Counted from the first letter of the stretch, positions 7,907 through 17,213 are shown. The stretch: DNA of 64,000 nucleotides from Candidatus Zixiibacteriota bacterium (GCA_040752595.1 JBFMGX010000015.1:1-64000); one strand, 5' to 3'. A program made the numbers and translations. Notes: generated by a model from the sequence alone, not told the origin.

Positions 7907-8989
7907 ATGCTAAGTCAAGAGATTCAAAAAGCCCAACCCCCTTATATCGCAATTCTCTCCCTATTCAGCTTTGGAGGCAGGCTCGGTCCGACGCTTGCAT
8001 CGGTAGTTCTCGCAGCCTTTGTATTCATCATGATGTTGTTGCTATCTCTGCTGGACCCCGGCCTCCAGAATGTTTGGTCACTAATAGACCTGCCTTTCTT
8101 GATCGCTGCAACTATAAGACTCACATCCGCAGGCTACTTCGCAGTCCTCAGGGAGGCGTCTGCAATCGAATCCCTTCTCGTGGAGGTTCCGCAGCGAGAT
8201 TGCGTCCGCCAGGTTCTCGTCGATATGTTTCGAGCACGCCTTCAAATGGTCTCTAGTTGGTTCTTTTCTCTCTTGATGGTCGGTTCACTCATTGTTCTAC
8301 GAGAACTCGTCGGTCTTCCCACCGTCTTTCAACAGCTAGGCACAATTGCGTTTTACAGTGGCCTCATTGGGGTATTTGTTGCGGGTTTCTTCGGCGGGTG
8401 GGGGTTTTGGCTGGTGACGTCAATGGTTCGATTCATTCTCGTGCTCGGCCGATTACCCGCGTTGCGCTTGGATAATTTGTCGCCTCACTCAACAGTTGGC
8501 CTGCAACGAGTCCAGAGCCTTGTTCGTCTCTTCGCTGTGTGTTATTCCGTTGGCGTCGTAGCTATTGGTATGCCAATCCTATTTCTCGAATGGTCTGCGC
8601 ACAGCCTCTTAGTACGGATCATCACAGTTTATCTCTGGCCGGTACTCTTTGGAGTAGGGCTTCTCGTTTTTCTATTGATTCTGCCGAGAGTCGTTTTCTC
8701 TCATCATGTACGTCTGAAACGGGATGCGAGCTTGACCAAACTCCAGGATCAAATTGAACGTATTATGTCTTCTCATTTGTCCGAGGCTGATACTGACGAA
8801 TTGGTCAAACTTGGAAAACTTCAAACTCAGCTTCTTGGTGCTCGTCTATCTCTTCTAGATCCCGGGGGGCTAATCACGTGGGTTTCAAGTCTCGGCATCC
8901 AACTCCCGTTTGTCGTTCAATGGTTCGATCGCGTGGGTCTCGACTGGAAATCCTTCATATCAAGAGTGGCTAGCTCAATCACGGGCTAG
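7907..8989 (+). CDS. Polytopic membrane protein of unknown function
   Basis: 360 residues from ATG 7907. Hydrophobic helices are visible near residues 32-53, 58-75, 117-135, 143-175 (probably two), 208-230 and 236-262, so about six or seven spans, then a soluble helical C-terminal part of ~100 residues (DQIERIMSSHLSEADTDEL). I find no catalytic or transport motif. It follows the methyltransferase by 37 bases with only a weak ribosome binding site, and the two genes together look like one cargo module. Confidence 0.72.
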   Translation: MLSQEIQKAQPPYIAILSLFSFGGRLGPTLASVVLAAFVFIMMLLLSLLDPGLQNVWSLIDLPFLIAATIRLTSAGYFAVLREASAIESLLVEVPQRDCVRQVLVDMFRARLQMVSSWFFSLLMVGSLIVLRELVGLPTVFQQLGTIAFYSGLIGVFVAGFFGGWGFWLVTSMVRFILVLGRLPALRLDNLSPHSTVGLQRVQSLVRLFAVCYSVGVVAIGMPILFLEWSAHSLLVRIITVYLWPVLFGVGLLVFLLILPRVVFSHHVRLKRDASLTKLQDQIERIMSSHLSEADTDELVKLGKLQTQLLGARLSLLDPGGLITWVSSLGIQLPFVVQWFDRVGLDWKSFISRVASSITG

Positions 8990-9059
8990 TCCTATCCGAT
9001 TGAGCCTATCAGCAAGAAGCGACATGGATTTCACATTCCAAACCAGCGCCTATACCGAC

Positions 9060-9641
9060 TCAGGCGGTCTCCACTGGCACGCCGAGATTGATCAGCCGAA
9101 ACACCATCGCCTCCAAACTCACCCGATACCGGGAAGCAAGTGGCTTTATGTCTGTGAGACTCCGTATCGGAACGGAAATACTCCGCTTCTCTATATCTGC
9201 AAAGAGCAAGTCCTGTGGCATCAGTAGAGCAGCCGCGAATCGGTTTGCCTCAATCTCGTGTGGATCCGTTGCCATCGAGGAGACCTTGTCCCTAAAGAAC
9301 CGCTTTCCGCTTTCCGTCTCCGCAGGCTTGGCGAGTTCGCCTGCATACTTCCTGTCAATGTAAATGCTGCCATCGTGTAGCACGAGATGGCCAATCTCAT
9401 GGGCTACGGTGAAACGCTGGCGCAAGCCATTGTCATTATTGTTCACGCCGATCACGCATTCGCCCGCACGCCGGTATAGAACACCAGACAGGTCACCTTC
9501 ATACGGTTCCTTGCGCACGGCAGCACCGAGCTTTCGCGCAATCCGTTCTACAGGAATTGGCGGAGAATCCACTCCGAAGTCGCCAAGAATCTTAGCGACC
9601 CGCTTCTCGATCCGCTCCTGTCCTATTGTCGCTTTTGCCAT
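9060..9641 (-). CDS. ImmA/IrrE-family zinc metallopeptidase
   Basis: 193 residues with the zincin motif AHEIGHLVLH and a downstream metal-ligand region EANRFAAALLMP, the two hallmarks of the ImmA/IrrE family. In ICEBs1-like elements and phages ImmA cleaves the neighbouring XRE repressor to start excision. That role fits here because the gene follows an XRE-type regulator by one base on the same strand, opposite an Xis-like gene and near the integrase. Confidence 0.92.
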   Translation of the reverse strand: MAKATIGQERIEKRVAKILGDFGVDSPPIPVERIARKLGAAVRKEPYEGDLSGVLYRRAGECVIGVNNNDNGLRQRFTVAHEIGHLVLHDGSIYIDRKYAGELAKPAETESGKRFFRDKVSSMATDPHEIEANRFAAALLMPQDLLFADIEKRSISVPIRSLTDIKPLASRYRVSLEAMVFRLINLGVPVETA

Positions 9642-9642
9642 A

Positions 9643-9993
9643 CTACTGCTCCGCGGTTATCGGTCGCCTGACCACTTTCGAAAGCCACTTCGCAAGCTTC
9701 GGGTCCTTTGCCAGTTCAGACTGAAGCGTTTCGTCCCCAGACGGAAACATATCCTCAACTGATGGTAGCAACCGCGCGGGGTCAACATCCAGTCCCCGGG
9801 CTATCAAGTACAGATGGTGAACCGCGAGTCGCTGTCTCCCTGATTCAATGTTTGCCACGGCTGAACGCGTCAATTCTCCACCCGTCCGATCCGCCAGTTG
9901 CTGTTGAGTCAACCGCCTGGCAGCGTTTCGACGGGCTTCCGCGATCGCTTTGCCCACCGTCCGGTACACGTGAGAGTATCCGCTCCGCTCCAT
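9643..9993 (-). CDS. XRE-family repressor, partner of ImmA
   Basis: A helix-turn-helix (LTQQQLADRTGGELTRSAVANIESGRQ) follows a short N-terminal helix, and ARGLDVDPARLLPS is the usual tail of such Cro/CI-type domains. ATG 9993 gives 116 residues; a longer in-frame start at 10059 (GTG) would run through the operator cluster and is less likely. It probably represses the divergent xis/int genes and is inactivated by the ImmA peptidase, as in ICEBs1 and related elements. Confidence 0.87.
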   Translation of the reverse strand: MERSGYSHVYRTVGKAIAEARRNAARRLTQQQLADRTGGELTRSAVANIESGRQRLAVHHLYLIARGLDVDPARLLPSVEDMFPSGDETLQSELAKDPKLAKWLSKVVRRPITAEQ

Positions 9994-9999
9994 CACGCA

Positions 10000-10083
10000 G
10001 TCAAGGAAAACCCGCACAAGAAATATGTCAAGGATAAACACAATGTGTCTATATGACACAATCTGAACGTCAAGAATCTTGAC
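10000..10083. promoter_or_regulatory. Operator/promoter cluster between the XRE repressor and xis genes
   Basis: The sequence GTCAAG recurs at 10000-10005, 10027-10032 and 10069-10074; the last is half of a perfect palindrome GTCAAG-AAT-CTTGAC (10069-10083). Between them is a second dyad, TGTGTC (10044-10049) TATAT GACACA (10055-10060). The rightmost site contains a TTGACA that could be a -35 box for the xis direction, although I see no clear -10. Repeated operators in a divergent repressor/xis gap fit a lysogeny-type switch. Confidence 0.6.
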
Positions 10084-10136
10084 ACGCCTTTCCGCCCGGT
10101 GTTTCTTGCAGTCGACACTCGAACCATGGGGGGCAC

Positions 10137-10328
10137 ATGAATCGGTTTCTCAGCGTCAAAGAACTCGCGGAAGTCCTGGGCGTCCCCGTCTCGTGGATCT
10201 ACGACCGAACCCGTCAGGGAGGACCCGAGCAACTGCCGCACTACAAGGTCGGGAAATACGTCCGGTTTTCGGAGGCGGAAATCGAAGAGTACCTCAAAGC
10301 CAAGAGTCAGCAGGCGGAATCGATTTAG
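10137..10328 (+). CDS. Excisionase-like helix-turn-helix DNA-binding protein
   Basis: 63 residues forming the small HTH_17/excisionase fold: FLSVKELAEVLGVPVSWIY, a basic turn, then a wing ending VGKYVRFSEAEIEEYL. Proteins of this size next to an integrase usually act as recombination directionality factors or local regulators. It is divergent from the XRE repressor and 164 bases before the integrase. Confidence 0.83.
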   Translation: MNRFLSVKELAEVLGVPVSWIYDRTRQGGPEQLPHYKVGKYVRFSEAEIEEYLKAKSQQAESI

Positions 10329-10408
10329 CTGATTGACCGCGACTGACCGAGCGGGTAGGTTCTATTCCGATGACTGCCCGCCACACCAGATCATGGAATC
10401 AGACACGC

Positions 10409-10440
10409 GCCCTGACAGTGCTCTTTATGAGCGTCAGGGC
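10409..10440 (+). promoter_or_regulatory. Hairpin in the integrase leader
   Basis: GCCCTGAC (10409-10416) pairs with GTCAGGGC (10433-10440), and inside it GCTC/GAGC extends the stem around a TTTAT loop. It lies between the xis-like gene and the integrase ribosome binding site and could attenuate integrase expression. No T run follows, so it is not a simple terminator. Confidence 0.5.
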
Positions 10441-10492
10441 ATTTGCGTCTACTCTCAAGCAAGCCACACCGAAGGGAGGTGATGACGACACA

Positions 10493-11649
10493 GTGGCAAA
10501 AGGAAGCGTCATTAAGCGCTCTGGAAGCTGGTACGCGGTCTATCGGGATGGCAGCAGACAGAAGTGGGAGAAGGTCGGAACGTCGAAGCGAACAGCCGAG
10601 AAGGTCCTGGCGGAACGTCTGGATCAACTCAATTCTGGTGGCTACCAGGAACTGACTCAGATTCGCTTCCGCGAATTCGCCGAGAAGTGGCTCAAGGACT
10701 ACGCCGAAGTCAACACCAAGCCGTCGACGTATCACTCGTACGTGGGCGTCATTCAGCTGCATTTGAATCCGTATCTTGGCGACCGGTGGCTCCACAAGAT
10801 TACCGCCGGACACATTCAGGAGATTGTCTCCACGAAGATCTCCGATCACGGTCTCTCGCCGAAGTCCGTTGGCAACGTCCTTGTTGTTCTCAAACGGATG
10901 TTCCAGCACGCCGTTCTCTGGGGCTACCTCAGACGCAACCCGGCCGCGCTCGTGCAGAAGCCGCGCGTTGAGCGTCAGGAGATGGACATCCTCAACCCCG
11001 AGGAAGTCCGGATCTTCCTGCAGCACGTGCGAGCCAAGCACTACGCCTTGTTCCTGACGGCAGTGCTCACGGGCATGCGCCGGGGAGAGCTTCTCGCCCT
11101 CCAATGGGGAGACATTGACTGGCGCTCGTCGCAGATCATCGTTCGACGGTCCCTGTACAAGGGACAGTTCACATCACCGAAGACGAAGTATTCTTGCAGA
11201 CGCATCGTCATGTCCAAGACCCTACAGGAAGCACTCCAGCAACACCGTCTGATTTCGATTCGCTCCGAGGACGACTTGATCTTCTGCAACGAGAACGGCA
11301 AACCTCTCGATCCCGACGACCTCGTCAAGCGGGAGTTCTTTCCCGCACTCGACAGAGCTGGCTTACACCGGATACGCTTCCATGATCTGAGGCATACCTA
11401 CGCTTCACTCCTGATCGCGCAGGGCGAAAACATCAAGTTCATCCAGCACCAACTCGGCCACGCGTCAGCGACAACGACGCTCGACCGGTACGGACACCTC
11501 ATGTCCGATCGGAACGTCGAAGCGGCAGAACGCCTCGATCAAACGGTTTTCGGAGGTTTTGTTAGAAAACTGTTAGAAAATCCGGAATCTGAAGGCATTC
11601 CCCAAAAACACGAACTCCCCGAAGTGTTTCCACTTCAGGGAGTTAAGCT

Positions 11650-11671
<22 letters not shown>
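10493..11671 (+). CDS. int: Tyrosine recombinase / integrase of the mobile element
   Basis: 392 residues from GTG 10493, selected because AAGGGAGGTGA (10472-10482) precedes it; the upstream in-frame sequence has no better start. The N-terminus is an AP2-like arm-binding domain (YAVYRDGSRQKWEKVGTSK), then the SAM-like core-binding domain, then the catalytic domain with R (TGMRRGELLAL), K (SPKTKYS), HxxR (HDLRHTYAS), H (QLGHAS) and the nucleophile Y (LDRYGHL). All catalytic residues are present. The last codons (GVKLGSGGRI) and stop lie inside the tRNA-fMet gene on the other strand, so integration regenerates the end of the integrase. Confidence 0.96.
11604..11644 (-). terminator. Terminator of the tRNA-fMet transcript, inside the integrase coding end
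   Basis: AACTCCC (11613-11619) and CGAAGTG pair with CACTTC and GGGAGTT (11638-11644) around a TTTC loop. On the minus strand the hairpin is followed within 4 bases by T5 (11608-11604). It is 5 bases from the tRNA 3' end, so it ends the tRNA transcript while also encoding integrase residues. Confidence 0.72.
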
Positions 11672-11726
<55 letters not shown>

Positions 11727-11982
11727 GCCAGCCGGAAAGAAAGCGCGGGGCCGCGTCACAAGTCAAGGGGTTCATGGCTTTCCGCCTCCAGGCCCAACGA
11801 GTTACTCCGCCGCGGCGGACTCCACCCTGCGGCCGGTGGGGAATCCATGAATGCCGTCCGGGGACGTCAGGCGGCTCCTGGCGCTTGGCTTCGCAGGGAG
11901 GCGTTGCCGCTTGGATCGTGGGGTTGAATGGGATGCGGGGGTGGTGTACCCTTGCGTTAGGAAGCGGCTGCGGGAGGCGGAT

Positions 11983-12534
11983 ATGGATCGGGATCAGGCG
12001 TGGGCGTTACTGAACGAGTACACCAAGAACCCGGCATTGATCAAGCATGCGCTGGCGGTCGAGGCGGCGATGAAGGCATACGCCCGCCAGTACGGCGAAG
12101 ATGAGACTGTCTGGGGGATCATCGGTCTTCTGCACGATTTCGATTACGAGCGCTACCCCACGCGTGAGGATCATCCCGCGCGCGGGGCCGAGGTTCTGCG
12201 CGGGCTGGGCGTGAGCGAGGACTGGATTCGGACCATCCTGTCGCACACGCCATACACCGGCGTGCCGCGCGACACTCAGGTGGCGAAGGTCCTCTTTGCG
12301 GTGGATGAGCTGTGCGGCTTTCTGACGGCGTGCGCGCTGGTGCGTCCGGACAAACGCATTGCGACGGTCGAAGTGGCCTCGGTCCGGAAGAAGATGAAAC
12401 AGAAGGCGTTTGCCGCGCAGGTCTCGCGGGAGGAGATCACAGCCGGGGCGGAACAACTCGGTGTCGATCTGGATGCGCACATCGCCATGGTGCGCGATGC
12501 GATGGCGGGGATTGCCGGGGAGTTGGGGCTGTAG
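11983..12534 (+). CDS. HD-domain phosphohydrolase-like protein
   Basis: 183 residues from ATG 11983 (GGGAGG upstream). The HD motif is LLHDFDYERYP with an earlier histidine in IKHALAVEAAM and later histidines in REDHPARG and LSHTPYTG, matching the common ~185-aa 'HDIG' family that carries the H...HD...D metal set. Such proteins hydrolyse phosphate esters of nucleotides, but the substrate here is unknown. It is the first chromosomal gene right of the tRNA; the 256 bases between (11727-11982) hold no gene. Confidence 0.88.
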   Translation: MDRDQAWALLNEYTKNPALIKHALAVEAAMKAYARQYGEDETVWGIIGLLHDFDYERYPTREDHPARGAEVLRGLGVSEDWIRTILSHTPYTGVPRDTQVAKVLFAVDELCGFLTACALVRPDKRIATVEVASVRKKMKQKAFAAQVSREEITAGAEQLGVDLDAHIAMVRDAMAGIAGELGL

Positions 12535-12568
12535 GCGTATCTGGCGTCGTGAGTCGACGGAAGAATCG

Positions 12569-12695
12569 CTCACCCGCCCGCCTTTGGCGGGCGACCTCCC
12601 CCGGAGGGGGAGGTTAAGAGCTATACCTTGCTCATTGATAACCTCTCCCTACGGGAGAGGTCGATCCGGGCTTTAGCCCGGATCCGGTGAGGGAG
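12569..12695. repeat. Dispersed hairpin repeat, family 1
   Basis: Two adjacent hairpin units: GCCCGCC-TTT-GGCGGGC and CCTCCCCC/GGGGGAGG, then CTCTCCC/GGGAGAG and ATCCGGGC/GCCCGGAT, closed by GGTGAGGGAG. The same arrangement (CTCACCCGATCC..., CTCTCCC hairpin, ...GGATCGGGTGAGGG) recurs at 17073, 20660, 24495, 25593, 31721 and 37737. Confidence 0.8.
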
Positions 12696-12715
12696 AAGTC
12701 GTCCATTGCTACCCC

Positions 12716-14047
12716 TCACAACTTCCGCACCCGGCCGGTGCCGGGCGGGACGTGCTTGGTCGCGTTGCGGCAGTCGAAGACCAAGCGTGAGGTGGCGCAG
12801 ATGTGCGGATAGTCGAAGGCGGAATGGTCGGTGAGAATGACGACGCAGTCGGCGGCGGCCAGCGCGGTGTCGGTGAGGTCGATGGCGCGCATGTCGGAGC
12901 CATCCTCCATCTTGACGCTCGGCACATGGGGATCGGCATAGGTGACCTGCGCGCCGCGGACGTGCAATAGGCGGATCACATCCAACGAGGGCGATTCGCG
13001 GACATCGGAGATGTCGCGTTTGTAGGCGACGCCCAGGATGAGAATGCGGGCGCCGCGCAAAGCCTTGCCATCTTCATTGAGTAGGCGGGCTGTGCGGTCG
13101 ACGACATACTCCGGCATGTGGGAGTTGATCTCCCCGGCCAACTCGATGAAGCGGGCATAGTAATTCAGCGATTTGAGTTTCCACGACCAATAGTGAGGAT
13201 CGATAGGAATGCAATGTCCGCCCAGCCCCGGACCGGGATAGAACGGCATGAAGCCGAACGGCTTTGTCGCGGCCGCCTCGATGATCTCCCAGACATCGAG
13301 GTTGAGACGGTCGCACATCAGCGCCACTTCATTGACCAAACCGATGTTCACCGAACGGAAGGTGTTTTCCAGCAACTTCACGGTCTCGGCCGCCTGCGTG
13401 GACGACACAGGGACGACGGAATCGAGGAATATTCGGTAGAACACCTGCGCGACGCGGGTGCAGGCGGGCGTGGTGCCGCCGACGATGCGGGGGGTGTTCT
13501 TGGTGCCGTACTGGGGATTCCCCGGATCGACCCGCTCGGGCGAGAAGGCCAGATAGAAATCCCGACCGACTTTGAGGCCACCCGCTTCCAACTTGGGACG
13601 GATCAGTTCCTCGGTTGTGCCGGGATAGGTGGTCGATTCCAGCACCACCAGCATGTCCTTGTGCAGATGGGTGACGACGCTTTCGACCGCGGCCAGAATA
13701 TAGGAGACATCGGGGTCCTTGGTCTTCGAGAGCGGGGTCGGCACACAGATCGCCACGCAGTCGGCGGTGGCGAGGACACACGGATCGAGCGTAGCACGCA
13801 GCTTGCCGGCTTTGACGAGTGGCGCGAGCGTGGCATCATCGATGTCATCGATGTCGGAGTGTCCGGCGCTGATCGTGTCGACCTTTTTCTGTAGAATCTC
13901 CAACCCGATCACATTCAATCCGGCCTTGGCAACTTCCACCGCCAACGGGAGGCCGACATAGCCGAGGCCGATCACGATGACCGTCGCGGTGCGGTCGGCG
14001 AGCTTGTTCTCCAGGGTGGAGCGTGTCAGAGTTTGCGCGGTGTTCAT
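12716..14047 (-). CDS. UDP-N-acetyl-D-sugar 6-dehydrogenase (UDP-GlcNAc/ManNAc dehydrogenase family)
   Basis: 443 residues. The Rossmann motif VIGLGYVGLPLA begins at ~25; SPERVDPG and the NTPRIVGG block are typical of the WecC/WbpA branch; the catalytic cysteine is in GLGGHCIPIDPHYW, and the C-terminal NAD/UDP domain has VAYKRDISDVRESP. It oxidises a UDP-HexNAc to the uronic acid for surface polysaccharide. It stands alone on the minus strand, facing an HD gene, with a Skp-like gene 118 bases upstream. Confidence 0.93.
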   Translation of the reverse strand: MNTAQTLTRSTLENKLADRTATVIVIGLGYVGLPLAVEVAKAGLNVIGLEILQKKVDTISAGHSDIDDIDDATLAPLVKAGKLRATLDPCVLATADCVAICVPTPLSKTKDPDVSYILAAVESVVTHLHKDMLVVLESTTYPGTTEELIRPKLEAGGLKVGRDFYLAFSPERVDPGNPQYGTKNTPRIVGGTTPACTRVAQVFYRIFLDSVVPVSSTQAAETVKLLENTFRSVNIGLVNEVALMCDRLNLDVWEIIEAAATKPFGFMPFYPGPGLGGHCIPIDPHYWSWKLKSLNYYARFIELAGEINSHMPEYVVDRTARLLNEDGKALRGARILILGVAYKRDISDVRESPSLDVIRLLHVRGAQVTYADPHVPSVKMEDGSDMRAIDLTDTALAAADCVVILTDHSAFDYPHICATSRLVFDCRNATKHVPPGTGRVRKL

Positions 14048-14165
14048 GTTATGTTCCTACGATTCCCACCCCCACCCCCGCCCTCCCCGTCCACGGGGAG
14101 GGGGAAGAAGTCCTCCCCCCGTTGACGGGGGGAGTTAGCGGGGAGGAGTGAGTCCAAAGTCAGCG

Positions 14166-14717
14166 CTATCGCAGCTTGGCCAGTTCCACCAGCACGGCAT
14201 CGGTAACGTCGAGTTGGTCCGATGTGAACAGCGGATTGATCTGCTCCAGATCCAGGATCAAATCGAGTTTCTGCGCCTGGGCGACGACCTTGGCCGCCTC
14301 CGCCAGCTTCTGGTAGAGGGGCGTCATCAGTTCGGATGAATGGGTCTCGATGATCCCATTGGTGCCGAAGGTCTCATCCATGAACGTGCCGAACTCCCGG
14401 GATTTCTCGGTCAGGGCCCGCCTATATCGATCGACCGTGGCCGACAGATTGCGGTCCGTCGCCTCCTGCAGTTCCTGCGACAGCGAATCGAGCTCGGCGC
14501 GTTTGCGATCGCGACGCTTCTCGAAGTCGGCCACCATGTCATCGATTTCCTTCAGGGCGCTTTTGAACGCGGGCGAGTCCTTGCGCACACGCTCCACGTC
14601 GACCGTACCGACATGCACCTGTGCCAGCGCGGGGCGGGCGCCTGTCAGCGCGACCATCACGGTCACGGCCGGCAGGCAGCGCCGCAGTACCCAGCCCGGA
14701 ACTCTCTGTCTACGCAT
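14166..14717 (-). CDS. Skp/OmpH-family periplasmic chaperone
   Basis: 183 residues from ATG 14717 (GGGAGAAG just upstream); the longer frame to 14801 adds a basic segment unlike a signal peptide. A signal peptide (about residues 1-33, ending PALAQ) is followed by VHVGTVDVERV, a long coiled coil (residues ~45-130, repeated Lys/Arg/Glu/Leu heptads) and a conserved C-terminal LDLILDLEQINPLF segment. Skp-like proteins hold unfolded outer membrane proteins in the periplasm. Confidence 0.87.
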   Translation of the reverse strand: MRRQRVPGWVLRRCLPAVTVMVALTGARPALAQVHVGTVDVERVRKDSPAFKSALKEIDDMVADFEKRRDRKRAELDSLSQELQEATDRNLSATVDRYRRALTEKSREFGTFMDETFGTNGIIETHSSELMTPLYQKLAEAAKVVAQAQKLDLILDLEQINPLFTSDQLDVTDAVLVELAKLR

Positions 14718-15018
14718 CGCTTCTCCCATCATGCGGCGTCTGTGGCCGCTTCTTCCGTGCGTCGCTTGGACCCTGCGGCGTTGCCGGTGGTTTGGCTGCA
14801 CCTTGGGGTCGTTTCATTATATCGACCGTTGCAGCCCCGGTCAATTCCCCACCCGGACAGCGGTCGATTATGTCAATGGCTTATAGCGCCCGCAGGGCGC
14901 TATCGCCCCTGGCTGTTCCCGTTTTTTCGCGCGGCGGTTCCGCCGCGCGAGGATCAAGGTGTTATCTTCCGCTGGTGTTCCCGGGGAGGGGGAACTGACG
15001 CTGACTTGGAGGTTACAA

Positions 15019-17004
15019 TTGGTTTTGCCAATGATGATCAGAAGATCCGTCCGGCATACGATGTTGATATCCACGTCCATGCTCCGTAAGGCGGTGACAG
15101 CGACGGCGGCGGGTCTCGTTGCGCTGGCAGTCTTGATTCCTTCCGGCGCGGCGCCGCAGGCCCAGACCAGAGCCAGAGCTCCGCGCGACACGGTCCGTCT
15201 CATTCCGCCCATTCTGGACACCGCCCTTCTCCGCAGCGGCGAGTTGGTGCCCGGTCGGGGGGTGCGCGTTCGGGTCATGTCTGGCCACCTGCGCCCGGAG
15301 GTGATGGAGGCCGAGCAGTTGATGGACCAGCAGCGGTTCCAGGATGCGATCAACCTCCTGACGCCGATCTGGGACAGCACGCCATCGCCGTCCCGCGACG
15401 ATCCGGTGGCATCATCACTCAAGCGTGCCCATCGTGGGCTCAAGGACTACGGCGGTGTGTTCCGCGTCCTACACAAGCAGTTGTCGGCTCAACCGGGGGA
15501 CCCGCTGCTGTTGTCGGAGCTGGCGGATACATACTTCGCTGCCGATGCCGCGGATTCGGCGGCGGCGGTCCTGCGTCAATTGATCGCGGCGTCTCCCGAG
15601 GATCCGTCGCGTTACCAGTTGGCTGCGGAGTCGTACATGCGAAGTGGCCGAACCAACGACGGGGTAGCGACTTACAGAGCCGGTCGGGCACGGATCGGCG
15701 ATTCGGCGATCTTTGCCGAGAATCTGGCCCGCATCTTGGAGGCGCGTCGGGAGTACACCGGCGCCATCAGCGAGTATTTCCGTTGGCTGGGTGCGCAACC
15801 GGATGCGGGGGCCGTGGTGCAACGGGAGGTCACGACCCTGATCAAGATCTCGGAGGCGGCCGACCAGGTCACCGCGGCGCTGCGGAAGATCGTCATTGCC
15901 TCGCCGAAGAACGAGTTCGCCCATGCCCTGTACGGCGATCTGTTGGCGGAGTCGGGGCAGCTCGACAGCGCCTTTGCCGAGTACCGGCGTGCCGATCTTT
16001 TGGCGTCGCAGCCCGGCAAGCACCGGCGCGCAGGGATTGAACGCTGCCTGGAAACCAGGCACTATCGCGAAGCGCGTGACGAGGCGATCGCGTTTCTGCA
16101 AGACTACCCCGGCCACCCGGATGGGATCCGTGTCTGGCTGGCGCGGGGACGCGCGGAGTTGGCGCTGGGGCAGCCATTCGTCGCCGCCGACCTGCTCAAA
16201 GAGTTGATGGGGCAGATGCCCGACTTGCCGGAGCGTACCCGGATCGCGTACGAGGTCGGCGAGATCTACCGGCTGCACACCGACCGGCAGGATTCGGCAC
16301 AGGTCTATTTCCGCCGCGTGGTCGAGCACCCCGGACGGGTGCCGGAGCGGGCGGTCGCTTTGCTTCGCTTGGGAGAAATCGCGATCCACGACGGCAGCCT
16401 GGTGCGCGCCGATTCGATCTTCCAGCAGGCCGGGGGGGAGAATCCGACGCCACCGCTGGAGGAGGAGATTGCCTTCCGTCGGGGGGAGCTGCTGTTTTTC
16501 ACCGGCGCCTATGATGAGTGCTCGGCGCATCTCACAGAGTTGGTCAAGCGATTTCCCCGCGGGATGTTTGTGAACGACGCTCTGGAACTGAGTCTGATGC
16601 TCAAGGAGAACAAGGACGCCATGAACTGGTCGTTGAATCGCTACGCGGCGGGGATGCTGGCGGCGCGTCGCGGCCAGACCGACTCGGCTCTGGCGTATTT
16701 GGCGACGCTGGCGGGGGATTCGGCCAACTCGCTGGCGGACGAGGCGATCTTCCAGGAGGGGCTGCTCTACACCGCGATCGGCCGCCCACAGGATGCCGGG
16801 GCGGCATACCGCAATCTGATCGCGCGCTATCCCGACTGCTTCCTTGTTCCCCGGGCGTGGGTCCGTCTGGGAGAGCTCTATGCCGGACCATTGGCCGACC
16901 TCGCCCAGGCGCGGGCCGCCTACCAGACTGTCCTAACCGACTTCCAAGATTCGCCTCTGGTGGAGGAGGCACGACGGCGTCTGCAGGCGCTCCCATCACC
17001 GTGA
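15019..17004 (+). CDS. Large periplasmic tetratricopeptide-repeat protein
   Basis: 661 residues from TTG 15019, placed by GGAGG at 15008-15012; ATG 15031 is an alternative. A signal peptide (RKAVTATAAGLVALAVLIP... to AQ) leads into repeated TPR helices throughout, for example ALLLSELADTYFAADAADSA-like pairs, AHALYGDLLAESGQLDSAFA and IFQEGLLYTAIGRPQDAG. The last quarter resembles the CpoB/YbgF type (FLVPRAWVRLGELY). It is probably a scaffold for envelope complexes. The 217 bases upstream contain two strong hairpins (14883-14903 and 14928-14949). Confidence 0.85.
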   Translation: MVLPMMIRRSVRHTMLISTSMLRKAVTATAAGLVALAVLIPSGAAPQAQTRARAPRDTVRLIPPILDTALLRSGELVPGRGVRVRVMSGHLRPEVMEAEQLMDQQRFQDAINLLTPIWDSTPSPSRDDPVASSLKRAHRGLKDYGGVFRVLHKQLSAQPGDPLLLSELADTYFAADAADSAAAVLRQLIAASPEDPSRYQLAAESYMRSGRTNDGVATYRAGRARIGDSAIFAENLARILEARREYTGAISEYFRWLGAQPDAGAVVQREVTTLIKISEAADQVTAALRKIVIASPKNEFAHALYGDLLAESGQLDSAFAEYRRADLLASQPGKHRRAGIERCLETRHYREARDEAIAFLQDYPGHPDGIRVWLARGRAELALGQPFVAADLLKELMGQMPDLPERTRIAYEVGEIYRLHTDRQDSAQVYFRRVVEHPGRVPERAVALLRLGEIAIHDGSLVRADSIFQQAGGENPTPPLEEEIAFRRGELLFFTGAYDECSAHLTELVKRFPRGMFVNDALELSLMLKENKDAMNWSLNRYAAGMLAARRGQTDSALAYLATLAGDSANSLADEAIFQEGLLYTAIGRPQDAGAAYRNLIARYPDCFLVPRAWVRLGELYAGPLADLAQARAAYQTVLTDFQDSPLVEEARRRLQALPSP

Positions 17005-17072
17005 GGCGACTCGGCCCCGGGATGGGTTTGTGAATCTCTAAGCGCCTCTAATGAATGAATGGGCGAGAGAGC

Positions 17073-17213
17073 TCCCTCACTCGATCCGTCCTCTGGACGG
17101 ATCGACCTCTCCCGGAGGGAGAGGTGACTTATTCCCTCTCCCTTCTGGGGAGAGGGCAGGCCTGCCCTGAGCGACTTGTCCTGAGCGGAGTCGAAGGAAG
17201 CCGAAGGGGTGAG
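17073..17213. repeat. Dispersed repeats, families 1 and 2
   Basis: Family 1 (CTCACTCGATCC, GTCC-TCT-GGAC, CTCTCCCGGAGGGAGAG) is joined to family 2, a unit with CTGAGCGACTTGTCCTGAGC and GTCGAAGG that recurs at 20582, 25621, 37781, 39216, 48711 and 63940. The whole 17005-17418 gap holds only repeats. Confidence 0.8.

Noticed and set aside
13118-13894. 258-codon plus-strand ORF opposite the sugar dehydrogenase
   Set aside because: Antisense shadow of a well-conserved gene; GC-rich codon use opens long opposite frames. No ribosome binding site or protein-like pattern.
14928-14949. Strong CGCGCGGCG/CGCCGCGCG hairpin next to T6, as a terminator
   Set aside because: The T run precedes the hairpin on the plus strand and would be an A run after it on the minus strand, so it is not a canonical terminator in either direction.
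15469-16530. 353-codon minus-strand ORF opposite the TPR gene
   Set aside because: Shadow of TPR-coding sequence; no homology pattern seen.
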